Part shown: one piece after another, positions 25,193 through 37,607 of the stretch
Position numbering within the stretch: position 1 is the stretch's first letter
How the letters are laid out: each line of letters opens with the position of its first letter
Assembly (NCBI GenBank): GCA_001695595.3
Contig: MBPM02000120.1
Location: 1 to 64,000, forward strand
Direction of reading: 5' to 3'
Source: Plasmopara viticola
Taxonomy: Eukaryota; Oomycota; Peronosporomycetes; Peronosporales; Peronosporaceae
Length of the DNA: 64,000 nt
Made by a program: the position numbers and the translations under genes
The notes under the pieces: generated by a model
Told to the model about the DNA's origin: nothing
Databases searched by the model: none
The model's input: the letters and a program-made list of their open reading frames with translations, nothing else

Positions 25193-26390
25193 ATGAGCCC
25201 AAGCCCCGCCGACTCTGCCTCCCCCTTCTCTGACTCTGCCTTCGCCACCATGGACGCGTCTATGCCAAGTCGAATCAACAAGTTCGACGGCACCAACTTT
25301 CACACCTGGAAGTTCAAGATGCAGATGGTGCTGGAGGAGAGGAACCTGTGGATAGTCGCAAGTGGTGAGATCAAGCTGGAGCACTGCACGAATGCGATGG
25401 ATCAGTCGACTTACAAGAGGAAGTCTCGGAAAGCGCTAGCGATAATCTGTCTTGCGATGGAAGACTCGCAACTGCCACTGGTCCGGTCGTCAAGTGGTGC
25501 GCATGATGCATGGTCGCGACTGGAAGGACACTTTGAGAAGAGGAGCCTCGCAAACAAGCTCTTTCTTCGTCGACGGTTTTTCACTACAATGATGGAAGAA
25601 GGTGATGATGTTCTGGAACACATCAACAAGCTCAAGACGCTAGCGGAGCAGCTCGATGCTGTAGGTGCCCCGGTGAGCGAGGACGACTTGGTTATCACGC
25701 TTCTTGGGAGTCTTAATGACTCGTACCAGTTTCTCATTACTGCATTGGAATCTCGTGCAGACACTTTGACCTGGGAGCTGGTGACGTCTCGACTTCTCCA
25801 TGAGGATATGAAGCGCAAGGAGCAGGGCGGCGATGGAGCTGCGTCTGGCCAAGCGTTCATGATGAAGGATGCGAAGCGCAAAGGACGACCGGTGAAGAAG
25901 ACTGGTGCGTGCCATAATTGCGGCAAACAAGGACACTGGATCGCAGAATGCCCCTCGCGAGTCCAGAATGATGCTGAGCGATATCGATCGCAGCGGGCAA
26001 ACGTCGCCCAGATTGAAGATTCTGGTGACTATCTTTTCTCGGTTGGCGGTAGCAGTGGCTCTGTCAAGCCGAATGACGTCTGGCTGGTCGATTCGGGGGC
26101 GACTCAGCATATGACAAGTTCCAAGAAGTTCATGAGGAGCTACAAGACTTTTCCCCCTATCGACGTACCTCTGGCAGACGACGGCGTCGTACAAGCTATT
26201 GGCAGCGGTGACATTGTGATGGCTATGATGACGTCGCACGGAATCAAGAAGGGTGTGTTGACAAATGTGTGGCACATCCCCAAGTTGTCGAGAAATTTGT
26301 TTTCAGTTGGTCGCTTTACCGAGGACGTCGGGCCTGTTGTTTTCGACAAGGAGGGATGCTTTGCCGAAACAAAAGGTGTCAAGTGGAAAA
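25193..26390 (+). CDS. B1 Gag, protease and start of integrase (5' part of split polyprotein)
   Basis: It begins at the ATG inside the primer-binding site. Gag carries the group II block around INKFDGTNFHTW and a CCHC zinc knuckle (CHNCGKQGHWIAEC) at residues 240-253. The aspartic protease DSGATQHM starts at D300. The frame stays open to the B2 insertion at residue 400, shortly before the integrase zinc-binding domain, and continues from 30800. Two changes in the early Gag (N and I where other B copies have D and E, in the LWEVASGE region) mark this copy. Confidence 0.92.
26386..26390. repeat. Target-site duplication of B2 (left copy, GAAAA)
   Basis: GAAAA occurs here and at 30795-30799, immediately outside the TGTTG...CAACA ends of B2. 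Single-copy GAAAATCGG is found at the matching site of other B copies. It confirms that B2 inserted into B1. Confidence 0.95.
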
Positions 26391-26671
26391 TGTTGAAAAG
26401 GTCGAAGTGAGCAGTAGTTGGCAAAATGCAAAGTGAATATATTTGAAAAGGTCCTTAGTTCACAACTACATGCTACCTCTATGCCAATGATTTATCTAAG
26501 CCAATCAGAACAACTCACCATCCGGGCGCAATCATCTTCCCATCCCGAAACCGATCATTTGCCCATCTTGAACCCGCTCCCTCAGTCAGTCATCAACTGA
26601 TTGCAGATACCAATACTTACTGATATGTAGTCGCTGGTCGAGGCGTATCATCACCAGCATCTTCGACAACA
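26391..26671 (-). repeat. B2 3' LTR (281 bp)
   Basis: Reverse complement of the B LTR. The purine tract GAGTGGGAG of the internal region abuts it at 26672. The polyprotein frame of autonomous relatives ends inside this LTR (stop at 26617-26619). Confidence 0.94.
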
Positions 26672-29600
26672 CTCCCACTCGACTCGGCAACGGCGACGCC
26701 TTGTATCCCAAGTTTTGAACGCAGAACATCGAACTGCGCGGATGGAATTGGCTTCGTCATTATGTCGGCCAGCATGTCTTGCGTAGGGATGTACTCAAGG
26801 TTGACTTCGCCGTCCTCAACCTTTTCTCGCACAAAGTGGTAGCGAATGTCGATATGTTTTGTGCGCTTGTGAAATTCTGGATTCTTGGCCAACGCAATAG
26901 AACCTTAATTGTCCTCAAATATCTTGACAGACTCATTGGAAGTCTTCTCACCAAGCTCGCACAGAAATACCTTCAGCCAAACCGCTTCTTGAGTGGCTTC
27001 TGATAAAGCCTTGTACGCCGCCTCTGTTGAGGAAAGCGCCACACTTCGTTGCTTCTTACTTCGCCAGCTGATGCATCCATTATTGAGTGTAAACGCATAG
27101 CCGCTTGTACTTCGGCGAGATTCAATGTCTCCAGCCCAGTCTGCATCCGAATACCCAAGTAGCTTAGCCGGACCGCAACTTGAATACTGGAGTCCATGCG
27201 TTTCCGTCGCCTTTAAGTATCGCAGAGCCCGCTTGAGTGCTTGAATTGACTTGAGAAACTTGGTCTGTCGCATCGTGACTCGACCGGATACTTGGTCTTG
27301 ACCGATTTCCATACCGAGAAAGTACTTGAGCTCGCCGAGGTCAGTCATCTCAAATCGGTCGCTTAGCGCACGCTTGGTGGAGACAAGGAGCGAGTTGTTG
27401 CTGCTTGCTACAATGAGATCATCCACGTACAGCACAACAATCACCATATCGTCGTCCACGCGCTTGATGTAGACACAGTGATCGGACTCACACTTGCTGA
27501 AACTCATCTTGATCATAAAGTCGTCGATGGTTTGGTTCCACATGCGCGGTGATTGCTTAAGACCGTACAACGAACGCTTCAGCTTACATACATGATCTTG
27601 TTTGTTTTCGCTCACATATCCTTCAGGCTGCTGCATATAAATTTCTTCATCCAGAACTCCGTTTAAGAAAGCAGTCTTCACGTCCATCTGATGTAGCGTC
27701 AAACCGTACTTGGCAGCCATACTCAACGCGATGCGAATTGAAGTAAACTTCGCCACCGGCGCAAATGTCTCCTCATAATCAACTCCAAACTTTTGTGAAA
27801 ATCCCTTGGCAACGAGTCGCGCCTTGAACCGCTCGATAATCCCATCTTGGTTTTCCTTGACTCGAAACACCCATCTGCAGCCGATCGCTTTGCGTCCTTT
27901 AGGCAGAGGAACAACATCCCAAGTCTTGTTCTTGTGGAGTGACTCTAGCTCCGAGTCGCATGCAGCTTTCCATTGGCCCGCGTCACTGGATTGCATCGCC
28001 GACTTAAACGTTGTCGGCAATTCTCCCACTGAATACACGACGTGGGCGGCTTCGTAGCCCTCTTCGCGAATTGTAGCCAGAGCCGACATTTCTTCGAGTG
28101 TCGAGCGTTGGTATTTCGGCACATGACGCTTGGGCTGCGGAACTTCAGTCACCTTTTCCAAAGATTGAGTACGAGGGTGCCGCTTGCTTCCCAGTTCAAA
28201 GTCCGTACTTGCGTCGTGTGTCTCATCCTGCTCTTGCTCAAACTCGTTTTCGTCGTCCGTCGATATTCCTTCATCCTCATCATGAATCTCGACAATAGTG
28301 CTTTTATTTTCGACAGCCGTTCTTTCACTGTCGAAAGTGTCTTCCTTGAACTGAGCATCACGACTCATAACGATTCGACCAGTCGACAATTCTTCAAAGC
28401 GATACGTCTTTTGGTGCTCCGAGTAGCCCAAAAATCGACACAATATTGCTTTCGCATCCAGTTTCGAGCGCTTTTCCTTCGGAACATGCACGAACGCGTG
28501 GCAACCAAACACTTTCAAGTTGGCTAATAGTGGTTTCTTGGCTGTCCAAAGCTCGAAAGGCGACGTCTGGTGCTCGATAGCACGCGATGGACACCGATTT
28601 CGAAGAAACATTGCTGTCATAACTGCTTCTCCCCAGTAGTGTTTGGCGAGACCCGCGTGCTCCAACATGCACCTTGCGCATTCCACAAGCGTCCGATTCA
28701 TACGCTCCGCAACTCCGTTAAGCTGCGGTGTGTACGGCGGCGTATACTTGAGCACAATTCCATTATCCGAGCAAAACTTGGCCATTTTCGTGGATGCATA
28801 CTCGCCACCGTTGTCACTGCGAAGAGATTTTACGCGTTTGCCGGTCTGCTTTTCTGCGAATGCCACAAAATTGGCGAACTTGTCCACGACTTCTGACTTG
28901 CTCTTGATCAGATAGACGACGCAATATCTTGACTTGTCGTCGATGAACGTCACGAAGTAGCGCTTGCCACTAAACGTTGGAGACTTCATGGGACCGCACA
29001 CATCGCTGTGTATAAACTCCAAAAGCTCCTTCGCTCGATCCGTCGACATCGATTGGAACCGTAAACGAGTCTGCTTACCCAGTGCACAGCCATCACAAAT
29101 CTCCCACTTGTTCACAGACGTAATGTCGATTCCAGTGGCGAGATTCTTCCTCACGATTGCGTTCAGCCCGTCGTGACCAATATGACCAAGTCGAAGATGC
29201 CACAAATATGAAGTATCCTCGTTGCTTGTCAAAGTCTTGACCGTATTTGCTTCTTCACGAGCAACCGGAGTCATGTGCAGCCGAAATAATCTTTTTCCTT
29301 CGCGCGCACCGATTTTCCACTTGACACCTTTTGTTTCGGCAAAGCATCCCTCCTTGTCGAAAACAACAGGCCCGACGTCCTTGGTAAAGCGACCAACTGA
29401 AAACAAATTTCTCGACAACTTGGGGATGTGCCACACATTTGTCAACACACCCTTCTTAATTCCGTGCGACGTCATCATAGCCATCACAATGTCACCGCTG
29501 CCAATAGCTTGTACGACGCCGTCGTCTGCCAGATGTACGTCGATAGGGGGAAAAGTCTTGTAGCTCCTCATGAACTTCTTGGAACTTGTCATATGCTGAG

Positions 29601-30510
29601 TCGCCCCTGAATCGACCAGCCAGACGTCATTCGGCTTGACAGAGCCACTGCTACCGCCAATCGAGAAAAGATAGTCACCAGAATCTTCAATCTGGGCGAC
29701 GTTTGCCCGCTGCGATCGATATCGCTCAGCATCATTCTGGACTCTCGAGGGGCATTCTGCGATCCAGTGTCCTTGTTTGCCGCAATTATGGCACGCACCA
29801 GTCTTCTTCACCGGTCGTCCTTTGCGCTTCGCATCCTTCATCATGAACGCTTGGCCAGACGCAGCTCCATCGCCGCCCTGCTCCTTGCGCTTCATATCCT
29901 CATGGAGAAGTCGAGACGTCACCAGCTCCCAGGTCAAAGTGTCTGCACGAGATTCCAATGCAGTAATGAGAAACTGGTACGAGTCATTAAGACTCCCAAG
30001 AAGCGTGATAACCAAGTCGTCCTCGCTCACCGGGGCACCTACAGCATCGAGCTGCTCCGCTAGCGTCTTGAGCTTGTTGATGTGTTCCAGAACATCATCA
30101 CCTTCTTCCATCATTGTAGTGAAAAACCGTCGACGAAGAAAGAGCTTGTTTGCGAGGCTCCTCTTCTCAAAGTGTCCTTCCAGTCGCGACCATGCATCAT
30201 GCGCACCACTTGACGACCGGACCAGTGGCAGTTGCGAGTCTTCCATCGCAAGACAGATTATCGCTAGCGCTTTCCGAGACTTCCTCTTGTAAGTCGACTG
30301 ATCCATCGCATTCGTGCAGTGCTCCAGCTTGATCTCACCACTTGCGACTTCCCACAGGTCCCTCTCCTCCAGCACCATCTGCATCTTGAACTTCCAGGTG
30401 TGAAAGTTGGTGCCGTCGAACTTGTTGATTCGACTTGGCATAGACGCGTCCATGGTGGCGAAGGCAGAGTCAGAGAAGGGGGAGGCAGAGTCGGCGGGGC
30501 TTGGGCTCAT
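26617..30510 (-). pseudogene. B2 gag-pol polyprotein with RT/RNase H deletion and nonsense codon
   Basis: A long open frame (1201 codons, 30510 down to 26905) carries Gag with CCHC knuckle, protease DSGATQHM, integrase (HHCC, D, D, E with the [17 protein letters not shown] block) and RT with YVDD. Compared with B1, 79 residues are missing in frame after the QTKFLKSI motif, removing the segment between RT and RNase H. A TAA at 26905-26907 replaces Gln in the FEDNQGS motif of RNase H. The STEAEYMAL motif reads STEAAYKAL. RNase H should therefore be defective. The same nonsense codon and motif change occur in B4. Confidence 0.9.
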
Positions 30511-30514
30511 AACC

Positions 30515-30794
30515 TGTTGAAAAGGTCGAAGTGAGCACTAGTTGGCAAAATGCAAAGTGAATATATTTAAAAGGTCCTTAGTTCACAACTACATGCTACC
30601 TCTAAGCCAATGATTTATCTAAGCCAATCAGAACAACTCACCATCCGGGCGCAATCATCTTCCCATCCCGAAACCGATCATTTGCCCATCTTGAACCCGC
30701 TCCCTCAGTCAGTCATCAACTGATTGCAGATACCAATACTTACTGATATGTAGTCGCTGGTCGAGGCGTATCATCACCAGCATCTTCGACAACA
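30515..30794 (-). repeat. B2 5' LTR (280 bp)
   Basis: It is flanked on its inner side by the reverse primer-binding site (30503-30514) and ends CGACAACA before the GAAAA duplication. It is one base shorter than the 3' LTR, in an A run near 30570. An Inr-FPR promoter lies at 30544-30561 on the - strand. Confidence 0.94.
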
Positions 30795-33732
30795 GAAAAT
30801 CGGTGCGCGCGAAGGAAAAGGATTATTTTGCCTGCACATGACTCCGGTTGCTCGTGAAGAAGCAAATACGGTCAAGACTTTGACAAGCAACGAGGACACT
30901 TCATATTTGTGGCATCTTCGACTTGTTCATATTGGTCACGACGGGCTGAACGCAATCGTGAGGAAGAATCTCGCCACTGGAATCGGCATTACGTCTGTGA
31001 ACAAGTGGGAGATTTGTGATGGCTGTGCACTGGGTAAGCAGACTCGTTTACGGTTCCAATCGATGTCGACGGATCGAGCGAAGGAGCTTTTGGAGGTTAT
31101 ACACAGCGATGTGTGCGGTCCCATGAAGTCTCCAACGTTTAGTGGCAAGCGCTACTTCGTGACGTTCATCGACGACAAGTCAAGATATTGCGTCGTCTAT
31201 CTGATCAAGAGCAAGTCAGAAGTCGTGGACAAGTTCGCCAATTTTGTGGCATTCGCAGAAAAGCAGACCGGCAAACGCGTAAATTCTCTTCGCAGTGACA
31301 ACGGTGGCGAGTATGCATCCACGAAAATGGCCAAGTTTTGCTCGGATAATGGAATTGTGCTCAAGTATACGCCGCCGTACACACCGCAGCTTAACGGAGT
31401 TGCGGAGCGTATGAATCGGACGCTTGTGGAATGCGCAAGGTGCATGTTGGAGCACGCGGGTCTCGCCAAACACTACTGGGGAGAAGCAGTTATGACAGCA
31501 ATGTTTCTTCGAAATCGGTGTCCATCGCGTGCTATCGAGCACCAGACGTCGCCTTTCGAGCTTTGGACAGCCAAGAAACCACTATTAGCCAACTTGAAAG
31601 TGTTTGGTTGCCACGCGTTCGTGCATGTTCCGAAGGAAAAGCGCTCGAAACTGGATGCGAAAGCAATATTGTGTCGATTTTTGGGCTACTCGGAGCACCA
31701 AAAGACGTATCGCTTTGAAGAATTGTCGACTGGTCGAATCGTTATGAGTCGTGATGCTCAGTTCAAGGAAGACACTTTCGACAGTGAAAGAACGGCTGTC
31801 GAAAATAAAAGCACTATTGTCGAGATTCATGATGAGGATGAAGGAATATCGACGGACGACGAAAACGAGTTTGAGCAAGAGCAGGATGAGACACACGACG
31901 CAAGTACGGACTTTGAACTGGGAAGCAAGCGGCACCCTCGTACTCAATCTTTGGAAAAGGTGACTGAAGTTCCGCAGCCCAAGCGTCATGTGCCGAAATA
32001 CCAACGCTCGACACTCGAAGAAATGTCGGCTCTGGCTACAATTCGCGAAGAGGGCTACGAAGCCGCCCACGTCGTGTATTCAGTGGGAGAATTGCCGACA
32101 ACGTTTAAGTCGGCGATGCAATCCAGTGACGCGGGCCAATGGAAAGCTGCATGCGACTCGGAGCTAGAGTCACTCCACAAGAACAAGACTTGGGATGTTG
32201 TTCCTCTGCCTAAAGGACGCAAAGCGATCGGCTGCAGATGGGTGTTTCGAGTCAAGGAAAACCAAGATGGGATTATCGAGCGGTTCAAGGCGCGACTCGT
32301 TGCCAAGGGATTTTCACAAAAGTTTGGAGTTGATTATGAGGAGACATTTGCGCCGGTGGCAAAGTTTACTTCAATTCGCATCGCGTTGAGTATGGCTGCC
32401 AAGTACGATTTGACGCTACATCAGATGGACGTGAAGACTGCTTTCTTAAACGGAGTTCTGGATGAAGAAATTTATATGCAGCAGCCTGAAGGATATGTGA
32501 GCGAAAACGAACAAGATCATGTATGTAAGCTGAAGCGCTCGTTGTACGGCCTTAAGCAATCACCGCGCATGTGGAACCAAACCATCGACGACTTTATGAT
32601 CAAGATGAGTTTCAGCAAGTGTGAGTCCGATCACTGTGTCTACATCAAGCGCGTGGACGACGATATGGTTATTGTTGTGCTGTACGTGGATGATCTCATT
32701 GTAGCAAGCAGCAACAACTCGCTCCTTGTCTCCACCAAGCGTGCGCTAAGCGACCGATTTGAGATGACTGACCTCGGCGAGCTCAAGTACTTTCTCGGTA
32801 TGGAAATCGGTCAAGACCAAGTATCCGGTCGAGTCACGATGCGACAGACCAAGTTTCTCAAGTCAATTCTGAGCAAGTTTGGAATGCAAGATAGCAAGCC
32901 GGTCAAGACGCCTCAAGAAGCAGGGCTCAAGCTGACAAAGAACATGTGTGAAGGCGGCTGCAAGCATGAAGTTACGATGAAGAATGTGCCTTATCGAAGT
33001 TGTGTTGGTGGCATAATGTATCTTATGGTTGCGACGCGACCGGACCTTGCTGCGGCTGTGGGAGTTCTAAGCCAGTTTGCTGCTGATCCGTGTCCGACGC
33101 ATTGGCAAGCACTCAAGCGGGCTCTGCGATACTTAAAGGCGACGGAAACGCATGGACTCCAGTATTCAAGTTGCGGTCCGGCTAAGCTACTTGGGTATTC
33201 GGATGCAGACTGGGCTGGAGACATTGAATCTCGCCGAAGTACAAGCGGCTATGCGTTTACACTTAATAATGGATGCATCAGCTGGCGAAGTAAGAAGCAA
33301 CGAAGTGTGGCGCTTTCCTCAACAGAGGCGGAGTACATGGCTTTATCAGAAGCCACTCAAGAAGCGGTTTGGCTCAAGGTATTTCTATGCGAGCTTGGTG
33401 AGATGACTTCCAATGAGTCTGTCAAGATATTTGAGGACAATCAAGGTTCTATTGCGTTGGCCAAGAATCCAGAATTTCACAAGCGCACAAAACATATCGA
33501 CATTCGCTACCACTTTGTGCGAGAAAAGGTTGAGGACGGCCAAGTCAACCTTGAGTACATCCCTACGCAAGACATGCTCGCCGACATAATGACGAAGCCA
33601 ATTCCATCCGCGCAGTTCGATGTTCTGCGTTCAAGACTTGGGATACAAGGCGTCGCCGTTGCCGAGTCGAGTGGGAGTGTTGTCGAAGATGCTGGTGATG
33701 ATACGCCTCGACCAGCGACTACATATCAGTAA
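30795..33732 (+). CDS. B1 integrase, reverse transcriptase and RNase H (3' part of split polyprotein)
   Basis: It continues the frame cut at 26390. In joined numbering (about 1376 residues) the integrase HHCC motif is followed by the catalytic D503, D566 and E602 (DX35E). RT has YVDD at 1028-1031, and RNase H has the [19 protein letters not shown] and FEDNQGS blocks. No stop or shift was seen, so B1 was probably intact before B2 landed. The stop codon lies inside the 3' LTR: the last residues, including a TPRPA motif, are LTR-encoded. Confidence 0.92.
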
Positions 33733-33958
33733 GTATTGGTATCTGCAATCAGTTGATGACTGACTGAGGGAGCGGGTTCAAGATGGGCAAATGATCGGTT
33801 TCGGGATGGGAAGATGATTGCGCCCGGATGGTGAGTTGTTCTGATTGGCTTAGATAAATCATTGGCTTAGAGGTAGCATGTAGTTGTGAACTAAGGACCT
33901 TTTCAAATATATTCACTTTGCATTTTGCCAACTACTGCTCACTTCGACCTTTTCAACA
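33678..33958 (+). repeat. B1 3' LTR (281 bp)
   Basis: It follows the GAGTGGGAG purine tract and matches the 5' LTR except for ACTACTG versus ACTAGTG near the end. It is followed by the GTTAT target duplication at 33959-33963. Confidence 0.95.
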
Positions 33959-34705
33959 GTTATAAGTCCAACAGACATTAGCACAAAGCTTGTACCAAGC
34001 AACTCTGCAACCAAGGTAAACGCGCCATTTCGAGAAGCGGTTGGGGCTCTGATGCATCTGTCGACAGCGACGCGGCCGGACATTGCATTTGCAGTTGGCT
34101 ATGTATCAAGGTTTATGGAAAACCCACAGATTGAGCATTGGACTGCAGTCAAGCGTATATTTTGCTATCTGCAAGGTACAAAGTCTCATGGAATCTGCTT
34201 TCAGCCCGGCAACGAAGTCAACTTTTGTGGATACTCGGATGCTGATTGGGCAGGTGATCACACCGACCGCAAGTCAACTTCTGGTTTCGCCTTCATACTG
34301 ATGAGTGCTCCGGTAAGCTGGGGGAGTAAAAAGCAGTCAAGCGTCTCATTGTCAACCAGCGAAGCTGAGTACATTGCTCTAAGCTTAGCAGTTCAAGAAG
34401 GTAAATGGGTTCATCGCTTACTATGCGAGATTCTGGATGCGGCAGGTGAGCCTGGACCGGAGCTCAAGATTCTTGATGACAACCAGTCTTGCCTCAAGAT
34501 GACCAAGAATCCTGTCAATCACGGCCGAGCCAAGCATATCGACATCAAGTACCACCACATTCGCGACGAAGTCAAGCGTGGCGAAATATATCTTGAGTAT
34601 TGCGAGACCGAAAACATGCTGGCGGACATTATGACAAAAGGCTTACCAGGACCGCGCCACAAGACCATGACAGCGGCGCTTGGCATACAAGCCGGTTCGC
34701 ATTGA
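33959..34705 (+). pseudogene. Family A gag-pol polyprotein, unit 6, 3' part (end of RT and RNase H)
   Basis: It resumes the unit interrupted at 24907, with the GTTAT duplication as its first five bases. It encodes the end of RT ([12 protein letters not shown] block) and the complete RNase H ([33 protein letters not shown]) up to the same QAGSH end as the other units. A TAT replaces CAT at about 34589, a substitution not seen in units 1-5. Confidence 0.93.
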
Positions 34706-34712
34706 GGGGGCG

Positions 34713-34977
34713 TATTGAGGGTTATGGGTTTCAGGTAACGTACACAACCCAACCCGGTCCAATCCGAACCGCGGTTCAACATAGTTTTCACTTTTTACGA
34801 TTTAAGGTAATTACGTTATGTAGAATGAGTGGTTACGAGTTGTAGGACTTTAAACCCCAATAAATCAATCACTTCCAAATTTACTTCCTCTCAGTCAAGT
34901 GTCTTCGCGTTAACGCAAACGATCCTTCACTTCGCTTCTTCAGCCTCCCCTTACCTTCCGGCCTCAAACAATCAACA
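34713..34977 (+). repeat. Family A LTR, copy 6: terminal 3' LTR of the array (265 bp)
   Basis: It is the only A LTR here not followed by a primer-binding site. It ends AATCAACA and then passes into family B sequence in the opposite orientation (ATCGC at 34978-34982, the predicted target duplication). It has GATCC where other copies have GACCC near 34921. Confidence 0.93.
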
Positions 34978-37603
34978 ATCGCTTTGCGTCCTTTAGGCAG
35001 AGGAACAACATCCCAAATCTTGTTCTTGCGGAGTGACTCTAGCTCCGAGTCGCATGCAGCTTTCCATTGGCCCGCGTCACTGGATTCCATCGCCGACTTA
35101 AACGTTGTCGGCAACTCTCCCACTGAATACACGACGTGGGCGGCTTCGTAGCCCTCTTCGCGAATTGTAGCCAGAGCCGACATTTCTTCGAGTGTCGAGC
35201 GTTGATATTTGGGCACATGACGCTTGGGCTGCGGAACTTCAGTCACCTTTTCCAAAGATTGAGTACGAGTGTGCCGCTTGCTTCCCAATTCAAAGTCCGT
35301 ACTTGCGTCGTGTGTCTCATCCTGCTCTTGCTCAATCTCGTTTTCGTCGTCCGTCGATATTCCTTCATCCTCATCATGAATCTCGACAGTAGTGCTTTTA
35401 TTTTCGACAGCCGTTCTTCCACTGTTGAAAGTGTCTTCCTTGAACTGAGCATCACGACTCATAACGATTCGACCAGTCGACAATTCTTCAAAGCGATACA
35501 ACTTTTGGTGCTCCGAGTAGCCCAAAAATCGACACAATATTGCTTTCGCATCCAGTTTCGAGCGCTTTTCCTTCGGAACATGCACGAACGCGTGGCAACC
35601 AAACACTTTCAAGTTGGCTAATAGTGGTTTCTTGGCTGTCCAAAGCTCGAAAGGCGACGTCTGGTGCTCGATAGCACGCGATGGACACCGATTTCGAAGA
35701 AACATTGCTGTCATAACTGCTTCTCCCCAGTAGTGTTTGGCGAGACCCGCGTGCTCCAACATGCACCTTGCGCATTCCACAAGCGTCCGATTCATACGCT
35801 CCGCAACTCCGTTAAGCTGCGGTGTGTACGGCGGCGTATACTTGAGCACAATTCCATTATCCGAGCAAAACTTGGCCATTTTCGTGGATGCATACTCGCC
35901 ACCGTTGTCACTGCGAAGAGATTTTACGCGTTTGCCGGTCTGCTTTTCTGCGAATGCCACAAAATTGGCGAACTTGTCCACGACTTCTGACTTGCTCTTG
36001 ATCAGATAGACGACGCAATATCTTGACTTGTCGTCGATGAACGTCACGAAGTAGCGCTTGCCACTAAACGTTGGAGACTTCATGGGACCGCACACATCGC
36101 TGTGTATAACCTCCAAAAGCTCCTTCGCTCGATCCGTCGACATCGATTGGAACCGTAAACGAGTCTGCTTACCCAGTGCACAGCCATCACAAATCTCCCA
36201 CTTGTTCACAGACGTAATGCCGATTCCAGTGGCGAGATTCTTCCTCACGATTGCGTTCAGCCCGTCGTGACCAATATGAACAAGTCGAAGATGCCACAAA
36301 TATGAAGTGTCCTCGTTGCTTGTCAAAGTCTTGACCGTATTTGCTTCTTCACGAGCAACCGGAGTCATGTGCAGCCGAAATAATCCTTTTCCTTCGCGCG
36401 CACCGATTTTCCACTTGACACCTTTTGTTTCGGCAAAGCATCCCTCCTTGTCGAAAACAACAGGCCCGACGTCCTTGGTAAAGCGACCAACTGAAAACAA
36501 ATTTCTCGACAACTTGGGGATGTGCCACACATTTGTCAACACACCCTTCTTGATTCCGTGCGACGTCATCATAGCCATCACAATGTCACCGCTGCCAATA
36601 GCTTGTACGACGCCGTCGTCTGCCAGAGTACGTCGATAGGGGGAAAAGTCTTGTAGCTCCTCATGAACTTCTTGGAACTTGTCATATGCTGAGTCGCCCC
36701 CGAATCGACCAGCCAGACGTCATTCGGCTTGACAGAGCCACTGCTACCGCCAACCGAGAAAAGATAGTCACCAGAATCTTCAATCTGGGCGACGTTTGCC
36801 CGCTGCGATCGATATCGCTCAGCATCATTCTGGACTCGCGAGGGGCATTCTGCGATCCAGTGTCCTTGTTTGCCGCAATTATGGCACGCACCAGTCTTCT
36901 TCACCGGTCGTCCTTTGCGCTTCGCATCCTTCATCATGAACGCTTGGCCAGACGCAGCTCCATCGCCGCCCTGCTCCTTGCGCTTCATATCCTCATGGAG
37001 AAGTCGAGACGTCACCAGCTCCCAGGTCAAAGTGTCTGCACGAGATTCCAATGCAGTAATGAGAAACTGGTACGAGTCATTAAGACTCCCAAGAAGCGTG
37101 ATAACCAAGTCGTCCTCGCTCACCGGGGCACCTACAGCATCGAGCTGCTCCGCTAGCGTCTTGAGCTTGTTGATGTGTTCCAGAACATCATCACCTTCTT
37201 CCATCATTGTCGTGAAAAACCGTCGACGAAGAAAGAGCTTGTTTGCGAGGCTCCTCTTCTCAAAGTGTCCTTCCAGTCGCGACCATGCATCATGCGCACC
37301 ACTTGACGACCGGACCAGTGGCAATTGCGAGTCTTCCATCGCAAGACAGATTATCGCTAGCGCTTTCCGAGACTTCCTCTTGTAAGTCGACTGATCCATC
37401 GCATTCGTGCAGTGCTCCAGCTTGATCTCACCACTTGCGACTTCCCACAGGTCCCTCTCCTCCAGCACCATCTGCATCTTGAACTTCCAGGTGTGAAAGT
37501 TGGTGCCGTCGAACTTGTTGATTCGACTTGGCATAGACGCGTCCATGGTGGCGAAGGCAGAGTCAGAGAAGGGGGAGGCAGAGTCGGCGGGGCTTGGGCT
37601 CAT
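34978..37603 (-). pseudogene. B3 gag-pol polyprotein, truncated and frameshifted
   Basis: Gag and protease are open from 37603 to about 36630, where one base is missing (GACGTACTCTGG for GACGTACATCTGG) just after the DSGATQHM protease site. Integrase with HHCC and DX35E follows in another frame, then the RT start. Past 34978 the apparent frame (to 34881) is antisense family A LTR and is not genuine. It shares the family B Gag [10 protein letters not shown] form with B2. Confidence 0.9.
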
Positions 37604-37607
37604 AACC

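Larger units (their letters stand above)
26391..30794 (-). mobile_element. Copia element B2, complete, nested antisense inside B1
   Basis: It is bounded by LTRs at 26391-26671 (3') and 30515-30794 (5') and flanked by GAAAA duplications. It is 4404 bp long, shorter than B1 by a 237-bp in-frame deletion. It is the innermost and therefore the latest detectable insertion in the window. It belongs to the same family as its host but in the opposite orientation, so B1 and B2 form long inverted repeats. Confidence 0.95.
24908..33958 (+). mobile_element. Copia element B1, complete, inserted in A unit 6 and itself split by B2
   Basis: TGTTG...CAACA termini, 281-bp LTRs at both ends (one difference seen between them) and a 5-bp GTTAT duplication define the element. 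Without B2 (26391-30794) and its duplicated GAAAA it measures 4642 bp. Near-identical LTRs imply recent insertion. It lies on the + strand, the same orientation as the A array. Confidence 0.95.
1..34977 (+). mobile_element. Tandem array of six Copia family A elements (interrupted by B1 at 24908-33958)
   Basis: Six nearly identical units follow each other head to tail with a single LTR between neighbours (LTR-internal-LTR-internal). The repeat period is 4329-4332 bp, measured between primer-binding sites at 4270, 8599, 12928, 17259 and 21591. Base 1 is the last base of an upstream LTR and the first primer-binding site is at 2-13, so the array probably continues leftwards. The right end is a terminal LTR (34713-34977) that abuts family B sequence with no primer-binding site after it, so this is the true edge of the array. 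Unit 6 is split by element B1. Units differ by very few substitutions, so amplification is recent, or partly an assembly product. Possible origins are unequal recombination between LTRs, integration of concatemeric cDNA, or assembly expansion of one element. Confidence 0.93.

Noticed and set aside
34881..34977. Extra C-terminal residues of B3 pol (basic tail)
   Set aside because: They are antisense family A LTR read by chance after the junction.
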